Shown here: piece after piece, positions 49,564 through 58,822 of the stretch
Layout: every line of letters starts with the position of its first letter
Position numbering within the stretch: the stretch's first letter is position 1
Assembly (NCBI GenBank): GCA_020249505.1
Contig: JADCFN010000064.1
Location: 24,288 to 88,287 of the forward strand
DNA length: 64,000 nt
Source: Roseomonas sp.
Lineage (GTDB): Bacteria > Pseudomonadota > Alphaproteobacteria > Acetobacterales > Acetobacteraceae
Direction: 5' to 3'
Notes under the pieces: generated by a model
Seen by the model: only the letters and a program-made list of their open reading frames with translations
Databases searched by the model: none
Told to the model about the DNA's origin: nothing
Made by a program: the position numbers and the translations under genes

Positions 49564-50745
49564 TCACAACACGCAGGTATTTTGGCGGGGCATAAAGCCC
49601 GTCAGCCGGCCATAAAGTGCGACAAGCCGCTGCGCTTCCCCCGCCCAGGAGAAATGCGCCAAAGCGGCTTCCCGGCCCGCTTGGCCGAGCACCGCGCGGC
49701 GGATCGGGTTCGTCAGGCGCTGCACTTCCTCGGCAATGGCGACAGGGTTGGCAGTATCCACCAAGGCGCCACAGCCAGCGGCTTCGATCACCGCCGCAAC
49801 CTCCTCGGCTTCTGCGGGCGCAATCACGGGCAGGCCCGCCAGCATGGCGTCGAACAGCTTATGCGGCAGAGCAAGCCGATGATTCTCCGCCCCCGGCTGG
49901 AACAGGATCAGCGCAATATCGCAGCGCGAAGCCGCCGCCAGCGCGGCTTCATGCGGCAGCCATCCCAAAGCCGTGATCCGCGCCGTGAGGCCAAGCGCTT
50001 TGGCCCTCGCCCAGAAATCCGCCTCACTGTCATCGGTGAAGCGGCCAATCAGGCAAAGCCGCGTCTCAGGCGGGCAAAGCGCCAGGGCGTCCAGCATTTG
50101 CGCCCAGCCGCGCGCGCGCGTCAGCGCCCCCAAATGCAGCAGCGTCACTGGGCCAGCGGCATGAACACGGGGCGGCACGGCGCCAAGCGCGTAATTGCGC
50201 ACCTTCACCACACGGTCCTCGCCGCCAAAGGGAGCACCGAGGCCATCCTTCGCCACCACCACCGCATCAGCGGCACGCCCCATGGCCCAGCAGGCGCCAT
50301 GCACCAGGCGGCGCAACACCGGCCGCAGCAAGGCCGGCACCCTGCCATCCAGCCGCGATGGGTAATGTTCATGCACATCCAGAATGATGCGCGCTCCAGT
50401 CCACCAGCCGGCCAACAGCGCCGCCGCCCAGGCATCGGGTTCCGAGGCATGGATCACCTCGGCCCGCTGAGCGGCCGCCCGCATGGCAAGGCGCGGAATG
50501 CCAAGCAAGCGGCGCAGCGGACCGCGTCGCGCGGGAAAGGTACTGATTGCCACCCCCGCCACCAGCGCGGGCGCATCGCCTGACGCTGGCGCAGGGCATA
50601 AATGGCTGACAGCATAGCCGGCCTCGACCAAGCTCGCGCCCTGCTTCATGACCACGCGGATATCGGCAGGCGGATGGGCGGCAGACAGCAGCAATACTTT
50701 TGGGCGCGCCAGCCAAACCGGAATCAGGCTACCATCGCGCGGCAT
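49564..50745 (-). CDS. Glycosyltransferase (GT4-like)
   Basis: A 393-residue GT-B fold transferase. VLLLSAAHPPADIRVVMKQG opens the acceptor domain; the C-terminal nucleotide-sugar domain has LLHLGALTRARGWAQMLDAL, CLIGRF, LGWLPHEAALAAASRCDIAL and a family-4-type E-x7-E region around FDAMLAGLPVIA. It extends the exopolysaccharide repeat unit on the cytoplasmic face. Its start overlaps the 2-epimerase gene by 22 bp. Donor and linkage cannot be predicted from the sequence alone. Confidence 0.88.
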   Translation of the reverse strand: MPRDGSLIPVWLARPKVLLLSAAHPPADIRVVMKQGASLVEAGYAVSHLCPAPASGDAPALVAGVAISTFPARRGPLRRLLGIPRLAMRAAAQRAEVIHASEPDAWAAALLAGWWTGARIILDVHEHYPSRLDGRVPALLRPVLRRLVHGACWAMGRAADAVVVAKDGLGAPFGGEDRVVKVRNYALGAVPPRVHAAGPVTLLHLGALTRARGWAQMLDALALCPPETRLCLIGRFTDDSEADFWARAKALGLTARITALGWLPHEAALAAASRCDIALILFQPGAENHRLALPHKLFDAMLAGLPVIAPAEAEEVAAVIEAAGCGALVDTANPVAIAEEVQRLTNPIRRAVLGQAGREAALAHFSWAGEAQRLVALYGRLTGFMPRQNTCVL

Positions 50746-51830
50746 TCCTCGCCTTCCAGCAGGGCTTGCAAATGCTCACGCATCCGCAGCCCCGCACGCC
50801 CATCCCAAAGCGGAATGGGCCGCGCCGGACGCAAGGGCGTTTTCAGAATTTCCGCGACGCGTTCGGGTAATTCTTCGGGTGTCGCCAGCCTGTTCATACC
50901 AGCCGCGATGGTGATGGGGCGTTCAGTGGCACCGCGGAGCGTCAGGCAAGGCAGGCCAAGCGCGGTCGCTTCTTCCTGCACGCCGCCGCTATCGGTCGCG
51001 ACCAGACGCGCGCGACAGAGCAGCGACAGAAACTCCAGATACCCGAGCGGGGGCATGATGCGCACCCCTGTCGGCGGTACAAAGCCAAAGGCCTTCATCT
51101 GCGCCGCCGCGCGCGGATGAATGGGCCAGATCAGCGGCACATGCCGCGCCGCTGCGGAAAGCCCATCCAGCAGCGCAATCAACCGCTCTGGCTTATCCAC
51201 ATTACCGGCGCGATGCAGCGTCACCAGCCCGTAGCCTCCACGAGAAAGGCCGCGCGGCAAGCGTTTGGCGCGTGCCGCCGCCAAATGACGGAGCTGCGTA
51301 TCCACCATGGCATTGCCAACCGCCCGCACCGCGGCGGCAGAATGGCCTTCCTGACGCAGCCGCGCGGCGGTTGCCTCATCCGGTGCCCAAAGAATATCGG
51401 AAATGGCATCAATGGCGCGGCGATTGATTTCCTCCGGCAAATCCCGCTCACCCGAACGCAGCCCGGCTTCCAGATGGATCAACATAATGCCCATCTTGCG
51501 TGCGGCGATTGCCGCCGCGAGCGCGCCATCCACATCACCCGCGGCCACCACAGCGGCGGGGCGGCGCGATTTCCAGACGGTTTCGCAAGCAATCATGGAA
51601 CGCCCCGTCAGCACCGCATGGCTGCCGCCCGAAACGCCCAGCGCGATATCAGGCACGGGCAGGCCAAGATCGGCGAAATGCACGCCAAACATGGCCGGGT
51701 CCTCATGCTGGCCGGTATGCAGCAGCACGGGTTTGCAGAATTCCGGGCCGGCGGCCAGCGCGTGCCAAAGGGCGGCGAGTTTTGGCAAATTGGGCCTTGC
51801 GGCGGCAACAAGATGGACCTCGGGCAGCAT
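50724..51830 (-). CDS. wecB: UDP-N-acetylglucosamine 2-epimerase (non-hydrolysing)
   Basis: A 368-residue WecB-type epimerase that interconverts UDP-GlcNAc and UDP-ManNAc, or an analogous 2-epimerase. Family parts are HTGQHEDPAMFG, VVAAGDVDGALAAAIAARKM, IHLEAGLRSGERDLPEEINR, LVTLHRAGNVDKPER and ATDSGGVQEEATALGLPCLT. The normal HxENxx is HRAGNV here, a small variation. It lies between two glycosyltransferase genes and overlaps the next by 22 bp. It implies a ManNAc-derived or 2-epimerised sugar in the polymer. Confidence 0.92.
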   Translation of the reverse strand: MLPEVHLVAAARPNLPKLAALWHALAAGPEFCKPVLLHTGQHEDPAMFGVHFADLGLPVPDIALGVSGGSHAVLTGRSMIACETVWKSRRPAAVVAAGDVDGALAAAIAARKMGIMLIHLEAGLRSGERDLPEEINRRAIDAISDILWAPDEATAARLRQEGHSAAAVRAVGNAMVDTQLRHLAAARAKRLPRGLSRGGYGLVTLHRAGNVDKPERLIALLDGLSAAARHVPLIWPIHPRAAAQMKAFGFVPPTGVRIMPPLGYLEFLSLLCRARLVATDSGGVQEEATALGLPCLTLRGATERPITIAAGMNRLATPEELPERVAEILKTPLRPARPIPLWDGRAGLRMREHLQALLEGEECRAMVA

Positions 51831-51832
51831 GA

Positions 51833-53092
51833 TCAGCCCCTTCCTGAGATGGCGAAATGCGCTGGCTTGGTGAGCCTGGGCTGAACGCTTGGAATGGCTT
51901 CCGCCAGCGCGACGAACCGCGCGGCGAGCAGGCGGCGGTCATGCTGGCGTACCGCAAGGCTGCGCGCCGCCGCGCCCATTGCGGCGCGGCGCGCGGGGTC
52001 TTCCACCAAGCTGACCATTGCCGCTGCGAGGCCCGCCGCATCGCCGGGTGCAACAGGAATGCCCGCAGCACCCTCGGTCAAAAGCCGGGCGGCATCGCCG
52101 GGGACGTTACTGATCACGGGCCGACCCGCCGCGAGCCCATCCATCAGCTTATTGGGCGCGGTCCAAGCGGCGAAGGCGGGGCAATCAGCCAGGATATGCA
52201 AAGCGATTTGGCTGCCCGCGAAAAGCCGCGCCACATCGCGCTTGGGCATGGGCGGCAGGAAAGTCAGGTTGGGCAGGCCTGCTGCCTGCTGGATCAGCGC
52301 GGTTTTCTCAGCACCTTCACCCACCAGCAGGATGCGGAGCCGGGTTTCGTCCCTCGTGGCCAAAATCCGCGCAGCTTCCACCACCACGCCAAGTCCATTC
52401 GCGCGCCCATGCGCGCCCGCATAAAGTGCCAACACTTCCCAGGGCGCGGCCTCGGGCGGGCGCCAGGGGGCGATATGGGGGCCAAACAGATCAAGGTCAC
52501 AGCCATTGCCGATCACCTGCACCCGCGCCGGATCGGTGCCCCGCGCGCGCGCCGTCTCAGCCATGCCTTCCGATAAGGCGACCACCGCTGCCGCCTGTCG
52601 GCAGGCCAGATTGGCCACGCTTTCAAATATGGGGGAGAGCGGCGTCGGCAGCACGCCCATGGCACGCGGCAATTCCGGCCAGGGGTCGCGGATTTCGAAC
52701 ATGAACGGAATGTCGCGCAAACCCTTGGCCAAAAGTGCGGGCAAGGCCACCGTCAGCGGGGTTGAGGACGCGATAATCACATCAGGCTTCACCCGGAAGA
52801 CAAGGCGCGTTGCCACCATCGCATAGCGCAGAAACGCGGCGCCACGGGCCGCGACCCCCATCGCATTGGCGTAGGGAATGTCGAATTCCACCACCTGGAA
52901 GCCCGCCACGCGGCCTTCCCGCCGGCCTTTCCGAAAGGCGCCGGCAAGCTCGGTCTCGGCCCCCTGATAGCGCCCGGTTGCCAGCGTCACGCGATGGCCG
53001 CGCGCGACAAGGGCGCGGGCAAAGGCGAAGCTCCGTGTCGCGGTGCTGCCATTGGGTGTACTGAAATGCTGGTGCAGATAAAGGATGTGCAT
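51833..53092 (-). CDS. Glycosyltransferase family 4 (WcaI/WbuB-like)
   Basis: A 419-residue GT-B glycosyltransferase. MHILYLHQHFSTPNGSTATR is the typical opening of WbuB/WcaI proteins, with GRYQGAETELAGAFRKGRRE, SSTPLTVALPALLAKGLRDI and FMFEIRDPWPELPRAMG following. The nucleotide domain has YAGAHGRANGLGVVVEAARI, NLTFLPPMPKRDVARLFAGS and a MDGLAAGRPVISNVPGD loop. WbuB-type enzymes often add ManNAc- or FucNAc-type sugars, consistent with the neighbouring 2-epimerase. The next gene starts 2 bp after its stop. Confidence 0.9.
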   Translation of the reverse strand: MHILYLHQHFSTPNGSTATRSFAFARALVARGHRVTLATGRYQGAETELAGAFRKGRREGRVAGFQVVEFDIPYANAMGVAARGAAFLRYAMVATRLVFRVKPDVIIASSTPLTVALPALLAKGLRDIPFMFEIRDPWPELPRAMGVLPTPLSPIFESVANLACRQAAAVVALSEGMAETARARGTDPARVQVIGNGCDLDLFGPHIAPWRPPEAAPWEVLALYAGAHGRANGLGVVVEAARILATRDETRLRILLVGEGAEKTALIQQAAGLPNLTFLPPMPKRDVARLFAGSQIALHILADCPAFAAWTAPNKLMDGLAAGRPVISNVPGDAARLLTEGAAGIPVAPGDAAGLAAAMVSLVEDPARRAAMGAAARSLAVRQHDRRLLAARFVALAEAIPSVQPRLTKPAHFAISGRG

Positions 53093-53097
53093 GGAAC

Positions 53098-54288
53098 TCA
53101 GCCGCGCGCTGCGGCGCAGATGGCGCGGATCACCCGGTACTGCGCTTCGGGGGCCATGCCGCTGCCAGAGGGCAGGCAAATTCCCCTGGCGAAAAGCGCC
53201 TCCGCGACCGCGCCCCCCATGCTCGGCGCATCGCGAAAGGCGGGCTGCATATGCAAAGGCTTGAAGGCCGGGCGGGTTTCAATACCCTCGGCCGCCAGGA
53301 TGCGGCGCAGCCCATCGGCATCCATGCCGAAACTGGCCGGGTCAATCAACATGGCGGTCAACCAGCGGGACGCCCTGCCCCAAGCGGCTTCGGGCATGAA
53401 GGAAATGCCCAGCAAATCCTCCAGCCCTTCCTGATACCGCGCGAAAATCGCGCGTCGTCGGGCCACTCGGTCGGCAAGCTTCGGCAATTGCGCGAGCCCC
53501 ACCGCCGCCAGCAGGGAAGACAGGCCGAAGGAATAGCCGGTGGTCTGGTGCTCATAATGCGGCGCCGGGGTTTTGGCCTGATCGGCCAGGGCTCGGGCGC
53601 GGGCGATCAACATCGCATTATCGGAAGCAAGCGCCCCGCCGCCACCAGCCGTGATGATCTTATTGCCATTGAAGGAAAAGGCCGCGAGCAGGGCGCCCTT
53701 GCCGGCGGGAAGCCCCGCCTGGGTGGCGCCCAGCCCCTCGGCGCTGTCTGAGATCAGCGCCACGCCATACCCAGCGCAAAGCGGGGCGATTTCATGCAAT
53801 GCGGCGCATTGGCCGTAGATATCCACCGCCACCACCGCCTTGGGCAGCCGGCCCTGCCGCGCTGCCTGGCGAAGTTCCATGGCCAGAAGCGCGGGATCAA
53901 GCGTCCAGCTTGCCGGACAGACATCCAAAAAACGTGGCCTGGCGCCTAATTGCACCGCCGGCGCGATGGAGGCGATGAAGGTAAAGCCAGGCACCCAAAC
54001 CTCATCCCCTGGACCAATTTCCAGCACACGAAAGGCCAAGGTCAGTGCAGCCGTGCCTGAGGCGACCCCCAGCACATGGGCGAAGCCCGTTTCCTTGGCC
54101 AAAGCGGCTTCAAAAGCGCGCGGAATTGGGCCTGCCGGCGCCAACCAGCCCGAGGCGAGGCTCGCTTCGACCGCTGCCTTCTCCCGCCCTGTCAGATGCG
54201 GCGGCGAGAGCAGGATGGGCGCCGGCGCCTCTCGCGCTGGCTTCCTCGGCTTGGGCAGGATGCGGGCAGCATGGGCGGAAGAGAGCAT
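53098..54288 (-). CDS. DegT/DnrJ/EryC1/StrS family sugar aminotransferase
   Basis: A 396-residue PLP-dependent sugar aminotransferase. ILLSPPHLTGREKAAVEASL opens the fold; ALGVASGTAALTLAFRVLEI-type residues bind PLP phosphate, IVDIYG-like VVAVDIYGQC and ISDSAEGLG follow, and the Schiff-base lysine is K210 in FSFNGNKIITAGGGGAL. Size and the SDSAEGLG motif resemble PglE/WbpE-type enzymes acting on UDP-4-keto sugars. The substrate could come from the dehydratase at 47595. Five bases separate it from the sugar transferase gene upstream. Confidence 0.92.
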   Translation of the reverse strand: MLSSAHAARILPKPRKPAREAPAPILLSPPHLTGREKAAVEASLASGWLAPAGPIPRAFEAALAKETGFAHVLGVASGTAALTLAFRVLEIGPGDEVWVPGFTFIASIAPAVQLGARPRFLDVCPASWTLDPALLAMELRQAARQGRLPKAVVAVDIYGQCAALHEIAPLCAGYGVALISDSAEGLGATQAGLPAGKGALLAAFSFNGNKIITAGGGGALASDNAMLIARARALADQAKTPAPHYEHQTTGYSFGLSSLLAAVGLAQLPKLADRVARRRAIFARYQEGLEDLLGISFMPEAAWGRASRWLTAMLIDPASFGMDADGLRRILAAEGIETRPAFKPLHMQPAFRDAPSMGGAVAEALFARGICLPSGSGMAPEAQYRVIRAICAAARG

Positions 54289-54293
54289 GGCAT

Positions 54294-54938
54294 TCACCCC
54301 TGATGGCCGCGCGTCATCGGTGGAGCCCGCACGAGAACAGCGCCGCGTGGCAGGACTTCCTTGAGGCTTGGCGAGGTCGCATGGCCGGGCATGGTGGCGC
54401 CATGGCCGCGCAACAGCAGCGCGCAGCAAGCCATGACGATCATGAAATCTGTCATAAATTCAGGCTCTTGGTCGGTATATTCTACATCACACGCCAAGCG
54501 CCGCCCCCAAGGCAGCGCATTGCGCCCCTCTGCCTGGGCAAGGCCAAACAAGCCGGGCTGCACCCAAAGCCGACGCGCCTCGGTCGCGCTGAACAATGGC
54601 GTATAGTCGCAGGGCAAAGGCCGCGGCCCCACCAGGCTCATGTCGCCGCGCAAGATATTGATCATCTGCGGCAATTCATCGAGGCCACTGGCCCGGAGCC
54701 AGCGCCCGAAGCGGCTGAGCCGCACGGCATCCGGCGCCTCTCCTTCGCGCATGGAGCGGAACTTTAATAGCGTGAAGGGCGCGCCATGCAGCCCAGCGCG
54801 GCGTTGACGAAACAGGATGGGTCGGCCCAAGGCCAGCAGCACCGCCAGCGCGAGCAGGGCAAGGATTGGCGCCCCGAGCACCAGCACCAGCGCGGCCACC
54901 ACGCGATCAAACGCAGCCTTACCCCAAAGCGCGTACAT
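54294..54938 (-). CDS. Undecaprenyl-phosphate sugar phosphotransferase (PglC-like initiating transferase)
   Basis: A 214-residue monotopic phosphoglycosyl transferase. A single re-entrant membrane helix (about 12-38) is followed by FRQRRAGLHGAPFTLLKFRS, the D87-E88 catalytic dyad in SGLDELPQMINILRGDMSLV, and GPRPLPCDY. It starts polymer synthesis by attaching a sugar-phosphate to undecaprenyl phosphate. It is the short (PglC-like) form rather than the WbaP/WcaJ form with four extra helices. A strong AAGGAGG lies 6-9 nt upstream, and its start overlaps the polymerase gene by 20 bp. Confidence 0.93.
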   Translation of the reverse strand: MYALWGKAAFDRVVAALVLVLGAPILALLALAVLLALGRPILFRQRRAGLHGAPFTLLKFRSMREGEAPDAVRLSRFGRWLRASGLDELPQMINILRGDMSLVGPRPLPCDYTPLFSATEARRLWVQPGLFGLAQAEGRNALPWGRRLACDVEYTDQEPEFMTDFMIVMACCALLLRGHGATMPGHATSPSLKEVLPRGAVLVRAPPMTRGHQG

Positions 54939-56169
54939 GCGAAGCCTCCTTCCCCGGCGCCTCGGTGCGCAGCCCAAGCCCCAGCGCCACGCCAAGCGTC
55001 AGCCAGGCCATGCGATTGCCGAGATCGGTTGAGACCTGAAGCGTCACCGCCATGGGCAGGCAGAGCATCAGGATGCGCGCCACCCGCCAGGATGGCGCGG
55101 CCCGACCAAGCCGCCAGACCACCCAGGCGGCCCCGCCAAAGGCAATCAGCCAAAGCGTGAAGCCGGGCAGGCCTGCTTCTGCCAGTACTTCAAGCGCCAG
55201 GTTATGGGGGTGCCGCCCGCGCCATTCACCAAACCCCGCCGCCAGGCTGAAGCCACCAATACCAAGGCCAAAGGGTATGGTCTGGCCCGCCAAGCCCAAG
55301 GCCGCACCCCAAAGCGGCAAGCGGCCGGAGCTTTCCAGCGTATTGGGCGCGAAAAGCTGCTCGATAGCACGGGCATGGTGGTTAGCCTCGGTTTCCATGA
55401 ACAGCACCGCGCCACCGGCTAAGCAGAGCAGGCCAAGCACCCAAAGAGCCGCCTGCCCGCGCCTTTGTTGCTTCAGCATGATCAGGGGCGGCCCGCATGC
55501 CAGGCAAAGCGCAAGCGCCACCAGCGCCGCCCGCCCGCCGGGCAGCAAAGCGCCAAGCACCAAGGCCAAGGTGGCGCCCAACCAGAAAATCCTCCGCAAA
55601 AAGCGGCGCGCTTCCGCCCAATGCAGCGCCGCAAGCGCCGCCGCCATGGCAATGGCGAGCCCTGTCACCTGATAGGCAATGCGCCATTTCTCGGGATCGG
55701 CGCCGGGCAGCCCGCCCAGCGCGACACTCCCTTGGGTGAGACTATTGGCAAGGCTGAGCGCAACCGCCGCCCCTGCCCCAATCACCCCTGCGCAAAACCC
55801 GCTTAAGGCCGTGTCATCCCCGGCCACTACCAGGCCGGCGAACAACATGAACGGCCCTAGTAGGATGATTTCCGGCAATTTCGAACTCAGCACGGCGCCC
55901 GAAGCGCTCCAGCAACCGGCCAATACCAGCCAGAGCCAGAATGCGCCGATGGCGGCGAGCGGCAGGCCTGTTTCCGGCGCCAGTACCCAGCGCCGCGTGA
56001 TGGCGCAAACCGCCAGCAAGGGCAGCGCCAGGGCAGCGCTGAATATCGTAAAATCAATGGGTAAAGCGCCAATCAGGGGGATGGATTTCAGCGCACCAGC
56101 AAGATGGAGCAAGGCGGCAGAAACCCCCGCCAGCCAGGCCAGCGCATCATGGGGCGGCGCAGCCACCAT
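54919..56169 (-). CDS. O-antigen ligase / Wzy-type polymerase family membrane protein
   Basis: A ~416-residue integral membrane protein with about 11-12 hydrophobic segments. LLPGGRAALVALALCLA and the large periplasmic loop ending GRHPHNLALEVLAEAGLPGF are the Wzy_C/WaaL signature. It probably polymerises lipid-linked repeat units. The start is uncertain: the ATG at 56169 is given, but a TTG at 56190 overlaps the upstream stop by TTGA, which would fit the coupling seen elsewhere in this operon. Confidence 0.88.
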   Translation of the reverse strand: MVAAPPHDALAWLAGVSAALLHLAGALKSIPLIGALPIDFTIFSAALALPLLAVCAITRRWVLAPETGLPLAAIGAFWLWLVLAGCWSASGAVLSSKLPEIILLGPFMLFAGLVVAGDDTALSGFCAGVIGAGAAVALSLANSLTQGSVALGGLPGADPEKWRIAYQVTGLAIAMAAALAALHWAEARRFLRRIFWLGATLALVLGALLPGGRAALVALALCLACGPPLIMLKQQRRGQAALWVLGLLCLAGGAVLFMETEANHHARAIEQLFAPNTLESSGRLPLWGAALGLAGQTIPFGLGIGGFSLAAGFGEWRGRHPHNLALEVLAEAGLPGFTLWLIAFGGAAWVVWRLGRAAPSWRVARILMLCLPMAVTLQVSTDLGNRMAWLTLGVALGLGLRTEAPGKEASHVRALG

Positions 56170-56186
56170 GCCATCCGCCCGCACCT

Positions 56187-57062
56187 TCAATCCCCCTGCA
56201 TGGCAGGGCTGCGGGTCACCAGCGCGGCGTCACGAAAGGCGATACGCATCAGCAAGACTCCCGCCGCTGCCATGAAGATCGCAAGCGGCACCACCAGCAG
56301 CCAAAGCCCAAGCAAAAGGGGCCGGTTGGGCCGCGAAGCGCGGGCTTCGACCATGGGGGCGGCGATCAGCCGTGCTGCCACAGCCTCATCCGCCGCCACC
56401 ACCAGCCCAGCGCGCTGCTGCTGGGCCAGAAGATCGTAAAGACTGTTCCGGAGGAACACATCGCTTTCGCCAGTTAGCCGGGCTTCCAAAGCCGCCACCC
56501 GCCGCGCGGCTTGCTCCGCAAGGTCAGCGCGTACCTTCGCCTCGGCAAAACGGTGCAGGCTGATCAGGGCTTGCAGCGCCAGCGCTGGGTCAGCATGGGT
56601 TAGTTCAAGGCTCCAGGTGATAGCGCCAAGGTTTTGCGTTACCGAAACATGGCGCTCCATCCAGGCCAGCACGTCATCGGCATCGAGCGCGCGATTAAGC
56701 CCAAGCAGGACGCGCAGCCCCCAAAGCGGTGAGTCCTGGCGCTGGCGCTCCATCCGCTGCAAGAGCGGGGTTTCCGTGGTCAGCATGCGCGCTGCTTCTG
56801 GCGACCGCAGCGCGGCCAAATAAATGGCGAAATTGCCGCCTGGGCGCGCATCAAGCCCCTGCCCCAGCCCAGGCGCCTGGGGCGAAAGCAGGGCGGAGAT
56901 GGCGAAGGAAGTGGTTTCCGCCGGTGCCACCTGGGCGCGCGCCACATGGCCGCGCGGCCAAAGCAGAATGGCGGCCGCGCCCCCCACCCATAGCAGCAGC
57001 AGGATCAGCGCCAGTCTGGCGCGCCAAGCCCAAAGCCCCATCAGCAGCAACGGCAACGGCAT
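56187..57062 (-). CDS. Wzz-like polysaccharide chain-length/co-polymerase protein
   Basis: A 291-residue protein with an N-terminal membrane helix (about 16-36) and a C-terminal one (about 252-278) preceded by PMVEARASRPNRPLLLGLW, the proline-rich segment that marks Wzz-type proteins. Between them lies a periplasmic region with a coiled-coil (FAEAKVRADLAEQAARRVAA onward). No cytoplasmic tyrosine-kinase domain is attached and none is found nearby. Probably sets polymer length with the Wzy-like protein. TGATG overlap with the heparinase gene upstream. Family assignment rests on topology and the proline segment. Confidence 0.72.
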   Translation of the reverse strand: MPLPLLLMGLWAWRARLALILLLLWVGGAAAILLWPRGHVARAQVAPAETTSFAISALLSPQAPGLGQGLDARPGGNFAIYLAALRSPEAARMLTTETPLLQRMERQRQDSPLWGLRVLLGLNRALDADDVLAWMERHVSVTQNLGAITWSLELTHADPALALQALISLHRFAEAKVRADLAEQAARRVAALEARLTGESDVFLRNSLYDLLAQQQRAGLVVAADEAVAARLIAAPMVEARASRPNRPLLLGLWLLVVPLAIFMAAAGVLLMRIAFRDAALVTRSPAMQGD

Positions 57063-58822
57063 CAGCACCCACCCATTTTGGGCAGCGCGATTTCGGTATA
57101 AATCCGCCCAATCGGCCGATTGGCGCGGAGTTCCAGCACGGGCGCGGGTTCCACCCGCCCATAGGCCGGGCTTTCCCAGCCGCGGATCAATTCCAGGCTG
57201 AAGGGCGCATCGGCGGAAAGCGTAATGCGCGCCTTGGCGCTTTCGACGCCATCGGGGATGCGACGCCAATCACCTGGAGAAAGCCGCCAACGGAGGGCGA
57301 GGCGCCGAAAATCACCCCGGACCTGATCCTCCACGCGCCAGAGCCGCCCGCGGCACTCAACACGCCTTGCATGACGATTGCCACGCCAATCGCGGGTTTT
57401 GGCGCCATCAGGAATGGCGCGGCAGCGCGGCCAGCGCCCGAACAGGAAGGGGCCAAGCCGCGGCATGGGCTCGGCATCATCAAAGGTGATCAGATTATGC
57501 CCGAGGCCGCCGGCCAGCATCCTTTGCCACCAGTCAAAACCAGGTGGCGGCAGATAGGCGCCGCTGCCGCCATCGCGGAGAAGGTTTTCATTGCCATCCC
57601 AAAGATCGAAATGCAGCAAATCCGCCTGACCGGGCCGGAAACGGAGCGGTACGCCCGTGCGCAGCACGCCGCGCGCGCCCCCGGCCCCGCTGCGGCCGAA
57701 CCAGCCGGCGCTGCGCCAATGGCTTGGCAGGATACTGGGCAGGCTGGGGCCAGCCGCGAGGCCAAGCGCACGGCAGCCGGGATCATTCGGCAAGCCGGCG
57801 CTGGCACCAAGAAATAGCCGGGATGCGCGTTCCAGGCTGGCCCGCGCATCGCCCGCCCCAAACCCTGAGAGATCGGCAAAGGCCGAATCATCGCAAGGCC
57901 CGATGCGGGGCAAGGCACCATTGGGCGCCATGACGCGGCCAAGCCATTGCGTGGCGGCAGCGGCGCGCGCGGCAAAGGGCGCGGCGAAGCTTGGCGCGCC
58001 ATGGCGGCGGCGGAACCATTCGGCAATGGCGAGCACATCCAGCATCAGCCGGTGATAGGCGGGCGATGCCTGGGCAAAGGCGCCGCAAGGCGAGACCAGC
58101 CGAGCGACAGCGCGTGCGAGCCCGCGCGCCCCGTCACGCTGATCCCGCGCGCGGCCCAATAGCAGCCCGCAGACAAATAGCCCCGCGGCCTCACTGATCG
58201 GGTGGTTGTTATCCTGCGCCGCGCCATAGGCGCGGGTGGCGCGGATGCGCTCAGCGTGCAGCGCGAGCAAGTCACGCGCGCCGGGGCTAAGCCGCCGATC
58301 CGCGCCAAGCAAGGCAAGGGCAATGCAGATGCCCATGGCGCGCAAGGCCGCTTCCTGCGCGCAAGCCCAGCCCGGGCCGCGAAAGGGCGGGTTGGCAGCG
58401 GCCCAATCGGCCAGCAGCGCTTCGGCCTGGTTCAGGTGATCGCCCGAGGGATCACGCGTTACGGCTTGAGCAAGCTTGAGCAAGGGCGCGAGACGATGGG
58501 CTTCCCAAAGGCCGCGAATATCCGCGCCGGGGCGGGCCAAGACATCCAACGCATGGGCTTGGCCGTCAAAGGCCCCATGCCAATCGTGCGGCGTTATGGG
58601 CAGTGCGGCAGCTTCAGGCAGGAAAGGACCGCGCGGGGCCGGACGATCAGGCAAAGCGCGATGGGCAAGACCCGCAACCAAGCGCAGGCGATGCCAAGCA
58701 AACAGCATGACGGGGCGCGGGCCGAGCCGCCACGCCGCATCGGCGCAAAGCCAAATGCCCCGCCATCCGGGCGCGGAAGGCGATGAGGGCCGGGTTTCAC
58801 CAAGAACCGTATCACCAGGCAC
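57062..58822 (-). CDS. Heparinase II/III family protein (polysaccharide lyase-like)
   Basis: A 586-residue protein. The N-terminal half is an alpha/alpha toroid (around SGDHLNQAEALLADWAAANP, then DNNHPISEAAGLFVCGLLLG) with NNH as the catalytic-type Asn-His; the C-terminal half is the beta-sheet heparinase II/III-like domain (LRTGVPLRFRPGQADLLHFD, then GGSGAYLPPP and GHNLITFDD). The GTG at 58822 is preceded by AAGGAGG with 7-nt spacing, which settles the start. No signal peptide is visible, which is unusual for a lyase acting on exported polymer. First gene of the operon, and a hint that the polymer contains uronic acid. Confidence 0.85.
   Translation of the reverse strand: MPGDTVLGETRPSSPSAPGWRGIWLCADAAWRLGPRPVMLFAWHRLRLVAGLAHRALPDRPAPRGPFLPEAAALPITPHDWHGAFDGQAHALDVLARPGADIRGLWEAHRLAPLLKLAQAVTRDPSGDHLNQAEALLADWAAANPPFRGPGWACAQEAALRAMGICIALALLGADRRLSPGARDLLALHAERIRATRAYGAAQDNNHPISEAAGLFVCGLLLGRARDQRDGARGLARAVARLVSPCGAFAQASPAYHRLMLDVLAIAEWFRRRHGAPSFAAPFAARAAAATQWLGRVMAPNGALPRIGPCDDSAFADLSGFGAGDARASLERASRLFLGASAGLPNDPGCRALGLAAGPSLPSILPSHWRSAGWFGRSGAGGARGVLRTGVPLRFRPGQADLLHFDLWDGNENLLRDGGSGAYLPPPGFDWWQRMLAGGLGHNLITFDDAEPMPRLGPFLFGRWPRCRAIPDGAKTRDWRGNRHARRVECRGRLWRVEDQVRGDFRRLALRWRLSPGDWRRIPDGVESAKARITLSADAPFSLELIRGWESPAYGRVEPAPVLELRANRPIGRIYTEIALPKMGGC

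Noticed and set aside
56729..57817. 362-codon open frame on the plus strand
   Set aside because: Antisense to the Wzz-like and heparinase genes, crossing their junction; low-complexity Pro/Arg/Ala composition.
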